A stretch of DNA of 64,000 nucleotides from Collybiopsis luxurians FD-317 M1 (taxonomy: Eukaryota > Basidiomycota > Agaricomycetes > Agaricales > Omphalotaceae). The translations under genes and the position numbers were made by a program. The first letter of the stretch is position 1. Every line of letters starts with the position of its first letter. This document shows positions 59,532-64,000 of this stretch, in pieces. The notes beneath the pieces were generated by a model. It was not told the origin of the DNA, did not search any database, and worked only from the letters and a program-made list of their open reading frames with translations. The stretch lies in contig KN834768.1 in assembly GCA_000827265.1 (NCBI GenBank), positions 728,299 to 792,298 on the forward strand, written 5' to 3'.

Positions 59532-61535
59532 GCATACAGCTAGTTGGTTCACTCCTACAAGATTTTGGAGGGCCACTGTGGATTACATGTCAGGAGCGGA
59601 AGACCATGGAGGAGGTGATGGTGAAGAAGTCAAAGTGTTGGGGGAGAGCGGTAACATCGGCGTAGGACAAGTCAAGAGACAGTTGTACCTCCCCAGGTTT
59701 ATGAGAGGCTTTGGGTTCAGGAAGGATACAATTCTGCAGAGCAGTCATACAGCAGCCTTTACAGAGAGTGACAATCCTCTTCCAAGGCCCCCAGAGGGAG
59801 AATTTGAGGGCGCGGCATGGAGAACAGTGCAGACATTCCCACATTTGTTTCAGGTTAGCACACCCATCAACATTAACAGACTGCATTCATTTCTAGATGA
59901 ACACCCAAACCCAGCATTTGTTGACTCGGTGATCACTGCTTTGAAGGAGGGGTTCTGGCCATGGGCCAAGATGAGATGAGATGACAACTATCTGATGACC
60001 TGGGACAACTCCTGGACCATGCTCACATTGAACATGGAGAAGGACTTCATCAATGCTCAGTGTGAGGCTGAAATAGATGCTGGTCATCACTCACCTGTGT
60101 TCGGTCCAGACTTGCTGCCTGGAATGTATTCGACACCAGTCATTGCTGTACCAAAACCTCATTCAGAGGACTTGCATCTAGTGGCGAATCAGTCAGCCGG
60201 TGTCTTCTGCCAGAATAGCATGGTAGACAAATCCCAAATGAAAGGAGCATGTATGGACTCACTCCTAGTTTTTATCCCAATGATAATCGCCTTCGCTAGA
60301 GCTAACCCGGGCAAGAGGTTGGTGTTGTGGAAATCCAATGTCACGAATGCATTTTGTCTACTGCCTATGCACCCCCTCTGGCAGACAAAACAGATTGTCA
60401 CAGCGGGTATGCCATCGAAAGAACAGTCGAACTCCAGAGACTGGGACTGCATGAAAGTGAGACAATACATTGATTGGAGAGTGTGTTTTGGGAGTAGCGC
60501 ATCTCCTCATGTGTGGGCATCAGTTATGGGACTAGTAGTGTGGGTAGCAATATTTGTGTTGAAAATTCTGTTGCTGTGTTGTTACGTGGATGACTGCTTC
60601 AGTGTGGCACTAGAAGACAATACAGAGTGGTACGAACTGTACACTATGTACCTCCCGTGAGATCAAGTAAAGCTCCTCCATTTGTGGGACTTTCTGGGTA
60701 TCCCGCACAAGAAAGCTAAGCAGGTGTGGGGGGCCGTGTTGACGGTCATTGGCCTCACAGCAACTCTCCCAGAAGAGAGTAAATTGGAACTAGTATGGCA
60801 GGTCTGCGCATTCGCATCTTTCCATCGCCACACCCTCCACAAATGGCAGCAGCTAGCCAGCTGGATGAATTGGTCTTTTAATGTGTTTCCATTGTTCTGA
60901 CCAGCTTTATCAAATGTTTACAAGAAGATGAGGGGGAAATCAATTCAGTCAGCTCAAATTTTTGTGAACAAGGACATCAAGCAAGACCTACTTTGGTTTG
61001 CCAACCACATCGAGAAGTCTTCTGGTGTGTTCTTTTTTGTAAACATAGACTGGGACCCTTTTTTGGAGGCGGATATGACAATATACAGCGACGCGTGCCT
61101 CAGAGGCCTGGGTTTTTTGGGTCCCAAGCATGAGCTTAGGTTTCTCAGGAGAAACTGACCCTGAGTCACCAATGGCTATGCGAATTTTCTATCACTGTCC
61201 TTTCCGCCCTCATCTGGCTCACCTCGCAACATGGTTGCAGGGGCTCCAAGCAACAGCTGTTCCATCTCACCTTCTGTTCCGACAGCTCGAACACCGTGGA
61301 CATGTTCAGCTCCCTCAGTGCTCTCCCTGACTACAACCCAGTCCTCATAGCCGCAGTCGACATTATGGTAGAGTTCCACATCAATTTGAGGGTCATGCAC
61401 ATACCAGGTAGTGAGAATGTCATGGCCGACGCCCTTTCCAGATTTGACTTCAACTCCGTGCATTCGACACACCCAGACATCACTATCCGCACCGTTCAAC
61501 CCCCTCACTTGCCACTGGGGGCTCCCCAAAAATGA
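59401..61535 (+). pseudogene. Ngaro reverse transcriptase-RNase H
   Basis: Frame 1 runs from about 59401 with TGA stops at 59977, 60658, 60898 and 61156, then shifts to another frame near 61150 and ends at the TGA 61533-61535. RT motifs: A-V-P-K-P-H, L-P-M-H-P-L-W-Q, G-S-S-A-S-P-H-V-W-A and the catalytic Y-V-D-D (about 60583-60594). The motif A position reads K-S-N-V-T-N-A-F, where the family normally has K-S-D; Asn (AAT, 60337-60339) replaces a catalytic Asp. RNase H motifs are Y-S-D-A-C-L-R-G-L-G and V-M-A-D-A-L-S-R. All premature stops are TGA. The enzyme is dead in this copy. Confidence 0.82.
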
Positions 61536-62542
61536 TTTTGCTGTCAGCATCGGCCAGACAGCCTCCAAGAAGAGCCTGGTCCAGAGAGGAGTTGATACGT
61601 GGCCGCAATATTGCGTTGGGTTTGGCCACCGACCTCTCCTCCAGAACCACTTATGAATCCCATCTGAACTCTTATGTTGCCTTCTGCACCATGCACCATT
61701 TCCCTTTCAATCCCACCCCTGACACTCTCTCCTTTTTCATGGTTTATATGTCTTATCATATTGAACCACACTCTGTGGGCTCCTACCTGTCTGGAATTTG
61801 TGACAGACTGGAAATTTACTACCCAGATGCTCATTGCAATAGGGAGTCCCAGTTAGTTAAGAAAACGCTGGCAGGAATGAAGAAGCTCTGTAGCAAACCC
61901 ATTTGCCACAAGCAACCTATCACTAGAACCCACCTCCTCTCTGTAGTTGAGTCCCTCTGCCCGTCGTCCCCCTATGATTCCATTCTTTTTGCAACCATGC
62001 TCATCATCGGTACATGCAGCTTGCTGAGATTAGGTGAGCTGACTGTGCTGGACAACCCAGCGCTGCGTAACTTTCGCAAAGTGGTAGTGAGAGACTCGGT
62101 CAAATTCGATGAGTCCTCTTTTTCCTTTTGGCTGCCTTTCCATAAGGCCAATCAACTGTTTGAAGGGAACCATATTGTGATCCCTTCCCATTGGAGTGTT
62201 GATTCCCTTAGTGTCTTCCGACAGTACCTCCAGTTGCGCAACAGCCGTTTCCCCTTCCACCCTCACCTTTGGATTACTTCTCAAGGTGTGGTTCCCACCT
62301 GCAACTGGTTTATGAGAAGGCTTCATCATCTCAAACCGGACACCCATTGGGCAGGTCAATCTATGAGAGCAGGAGGTGCCATGGCTATGGCTGAGGACAG
62401 GAGCCCCCCTCAGCTCATCCAAGCAGCTGGTAGGTGGTCGTCAGACACTTTCCAGATCTATATCTGCAGGAACCCCATCATCCTCAATGCCATCCTCGCC
62501 GCTAACCAAAACCTACATCTCCTGAATCACCCTTGCAATTAG
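61532..62542 (+). CDS. Ngaro tyrosine recombinase (YR)
   Basis: An intact 336-residue frame. The N-terminal core-binding part reads S-R-T-T-Y-E-S-H-L-N-S-Y-V-A-F-C. The catalytic part has the first Arg in L-L-R-L-G-E-L-T, then W-A-G-Q-S-M-R-A-G-G-A (second Arg; the usual His of H-x-x-R is Gln here), G-R-W-S-S-D-T-F and the nucleophile Tyr in Q-I-Y-I. These proteins integrate circular cDNA by site-specific recombination. The ATG overlaps the RT/RNase H stop as ATGA, so translation may be coupled. It is the only uninterrupted ORF of the element. Whether Gln at the His position is normal for this lineage I cannot tell. Confidence 0.87.
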   Translation: MILLSASARQPPRRAWSREELIRGRNIALGLATDLSSRTTYESHLNSYVAFCTMHHFPFNPTPDTLSFFMVYMSYHIEPHSVGSYLSGICDRLEIYYPDAHCNRESQLVKKTLAGMKKLCSKPICHKQPITRTHLLSVVESLCPSSPYDSILFATMLIIGTCSLLRLGELTVLDNPALRNFRKVVVRDSVKFDESSFSFWLPFHKANQLFEGNHIVIPSHWSVDSLSVFRQYLQLRNSRFPFHPHLWITSQGVVPTCNWFMRRLHHLKPDTHWAGQSMRAGGAMAMAEDRSPPQLIQAAGRWSSDTFQIYICRNPIILNAILAANQNLHLLNHPCN

Positions 62543-62550
62543 CAGTATTA

Positions 62551-62735
62551 GCACTGCAGTTTTGGTTTTGCCTTCCCGATTCCCCTTTTCTTGCAACTGT
62601 ACCCCTGAATCCTCTTCTATCTTCTTGTGTCTGTACCTCCCTGTACACCTCTTGTCCAAAAAATTGAAGACGAACCTCATGGGTCTGTTTGTCACTGGCT
62701 AACTCACTCAAGCGATTGCGAACACTTACGATTGG
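62551..62735 (+). repeat. Ngaro split direct repeat B1
   Basis: 185 bp starting GCACTGCAGTTT and ending ACTTACGATTGG, repeated at 63386-63570. It begins nine bases after the YR stop and abuts A2 directly. Confidence 0.9.
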
Positions 62736-63331
62736 TCGGGCTTAAACTGTGGTTTACACAAGGCTAATAGTTGTGGTGAGTAGCTTGTCGTGATACCTTA
62801 CACACCTCACTGAGGCTGTTTCCACCACAGGATTAATGGGTCAGCCCTCCTGTGGTTGTCAAGCGAAATGGCCGCTCAGCTGTGCAGCTTACGCACCTCG
62901 CCATGGCCTCCTTCCACCACAGGACCCCTGGGTCTGCCCACCTGTGGTCGCCAAGTGAAAGAGCCATCCAGCCGCGCAGCTTTCCATCCACTCCGAGGAT
63001 GTTTTTCCACCGCAGGACCAATGGATCAGTCCTCCTGCATGTCAGCAAGGGAAAACAGCCACTTCGACTATTGAATGGCTCTGTGCCGTTGTTCGACCTG
63101 TCCTAGTAGGTAAAAAATGACATCTATTACTCTGTAACCACACACTCTTGTGTAAACGCCGTCTCATAGTCCCACGTCAAGATGTTAATAGTAATCTAGT
63201 GTAGTGAAAAATTTTTTCCTTATCCTTTCTTTCCACTCTTCGTACTAGGTATGTTCGAAGCTCCATAGTCTACTGTATATTCCTCCTTAGTTATAATTTC
63301 TTTCCACTCTTCGTACTAGTGTCATTTCCTC
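62736..63331 (+). repeat. Ngaro split direct repeat A2
   Basis: Second copy of A1, joined to B1 without a gap, as required by the DIRS/Ngaro circular replication model. Confidence 0.9.
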
Positions 63332-63385
63332 ATCGCCCTCCCCTCATGCACGTAGTACATTCATTCCCTCCCTTTTTCTGTTTTT

Positions 63386-63570
63386 GCACTGCAGTTTCGG
63401 TTTCGCCTTCCCGATTCCCCTTTTCTTGCAACTGTACCCCCGAATCCTCTTCTATCTTCTTGCGTCTGTACCTCCCTGTACACCTCTTGTCCAAAAAATC
63501 AAAGATGAACCTCATGGGTCTGTTTGTCACTGGCTAACTCACTCGAGCGATTGCGAACACTTACGATTGG
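63386..63570 (+). repeat. Ngaro split direct repeat B2
   Basis: Second copy of B1, marking the right end of the element. About 54 bp of unique sequence lies between A2 and B2. Confidence 0.9.
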
Positions 63571-64000
63571 TACATTACCTTGTGTCATCAGTATTATACC
63601 ATTAATATAAAATTGCCTGTCAAGGATCAGGCACGGAATTCACCAGAACAAAAACTCGGCATTTCATTTCATTCCATGCACTCGTAATTTTGCACAAGGG
63701 GTGACGGGTCGTATGTGGAACACAGCTTCAAGATAGTTCTTACAGGTAATTGATAACTCGAATATTGATGAAAGCGAGCGGTACAACAGCGCCCGACTCT
63801 CGGAACATTGCTATCGCCATCAGCTCCGTCAGGCTTCAATGTTATCACTGCTCTGACGGACTCGGAGCTGAAATCCTGCTTCGAAATTCCGCTCCATATA
63901 TCTACACCTTGTGCCGGGAATCATCAACTCGCCTAGCGCGCAGAGAGTCACTCACCTCCTTCCGTGGAATCCATCCAGTCGGCGTATAGGACTCTGGTCA
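63571..64000. other. Right flank, nothing recognised
   Basis: No gene, RNA or repeat that I can support. The open frame at 63750-63989 has no recognisable motif. Confidence 0.4.

Larger units (their letters stand above)
57449..63570 (+). mobile_element. Ngaro-type tyrosine-recombinase retrotransposon
   Basis: The element has the diagnostic split direct repeat order: A1 (57449-58045), gag, RT/RNase H, YR, B1 (62551-62735), A2 (62736-63331), B2 (63386-63570). A1 and A2 match over about 597 bp and B1 and B2 over 185 bp. DIRS-superfamily elements use a tyrosine recombinase instead of an integrase, and the A1-B1-A2-B2 arrangement defines Ngaro types. No target site duplication is expected, and none is obvious. 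The structure is complete, but gag carries two stops and the RT/RNase H frame carries four, plus a frameshift. Confidence 0.88.

Overview
The window looks like genomic DNA of a basidiomycete fungus, probably an Agaricomycete. The evidence is short (about 44-57 nt) GT-AG/GC-AG introns that join reading frames exactly, a family of NACHT-WD40 (NLR/NWD) genes of the type expanded in mushrooms, and a mix of transposons typical of that group: a non-LTR LINE, a Ty1/copia remnant, a Tnp2/CACTA-type transposase remnant, a Ngaro-type tyrosine-recombinase retrotransposon and a hAT-like MITE. It is a repeat-rich accessory region. I recognised no intact housekeeping gene.

Layout. 0.4-6.0 kb: a degenerate two-ORF LINE on the minus strand. 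6-11.6 kb: decayed, partly duplicated spacer. 11.7-47 kb: four paralogous NLR genes, all on the plus strand and about 10 kb apart, at 11762-15857 (broken), 21248-25312, 32685-36805 and 42813-46968 (the last three have complete four-exon models of 1305, 1321 and 1334 aa). Each repeated unit carries upstream debris, including decayed antisense copies of a mitochondrial ATP synthase subunit g-like gene (18.7-19.4, 30.8-31.0 and 41.7-42.4 kb), so the array seems to have grown by segmental duplication. Between the units lie a copia RNase H remnant (28.0-28.6 kb), a hAT-like MITE (19682-20025), a tRNA-like insertion (20355-20430), an unrecognised multi-exon gene (37762-38820) and a 21-bp minisatellite. 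48-56.4 kb: a truncated Tnp2-type transposase, head-to-head with a degenerate RTC4-like gene, followed by an unrecognised broken gene. 57.4-63.6 kb: a whole but mutated Ngaro-type element with diagnostic split direct repeats (A1 - gag - RT/RNase H - YR - B1 - A2 - B2).

How the NLRs are built. Exon 1 encodes 9-13 residues. Exon 2 encodes a conserved 33-39-residue module (G-A-S-x-F-V-I ... F-N ... H-H-H-Y). Exon 3 carries the NACHT NTPase and helical linker, and exon 4 carries 14-15 nearly identical 43-residue WD40 repeats plus a conserved 75-residue C-terminal cap. Family knowledge suggests intracellular non-self or heterokaryon-incompatibility receptors: the WD propeller senses, NACHT oligomerises and the N-terminus signals. 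The N-terminal module is too small for a classic effector domain and is the best candidate here for an undescribed function. Three of the four genes use a GC 5' splice site in intron 1, and three share a CACGTG element about 105-121 bp before the ATG.

Many premature stops in the mobile elements and in the first NLR look like C-to-T (or G-to-A) transitions, suggesting repeat-directed or CpG deamination. All identifications come from reading the sequence; no database search was run.
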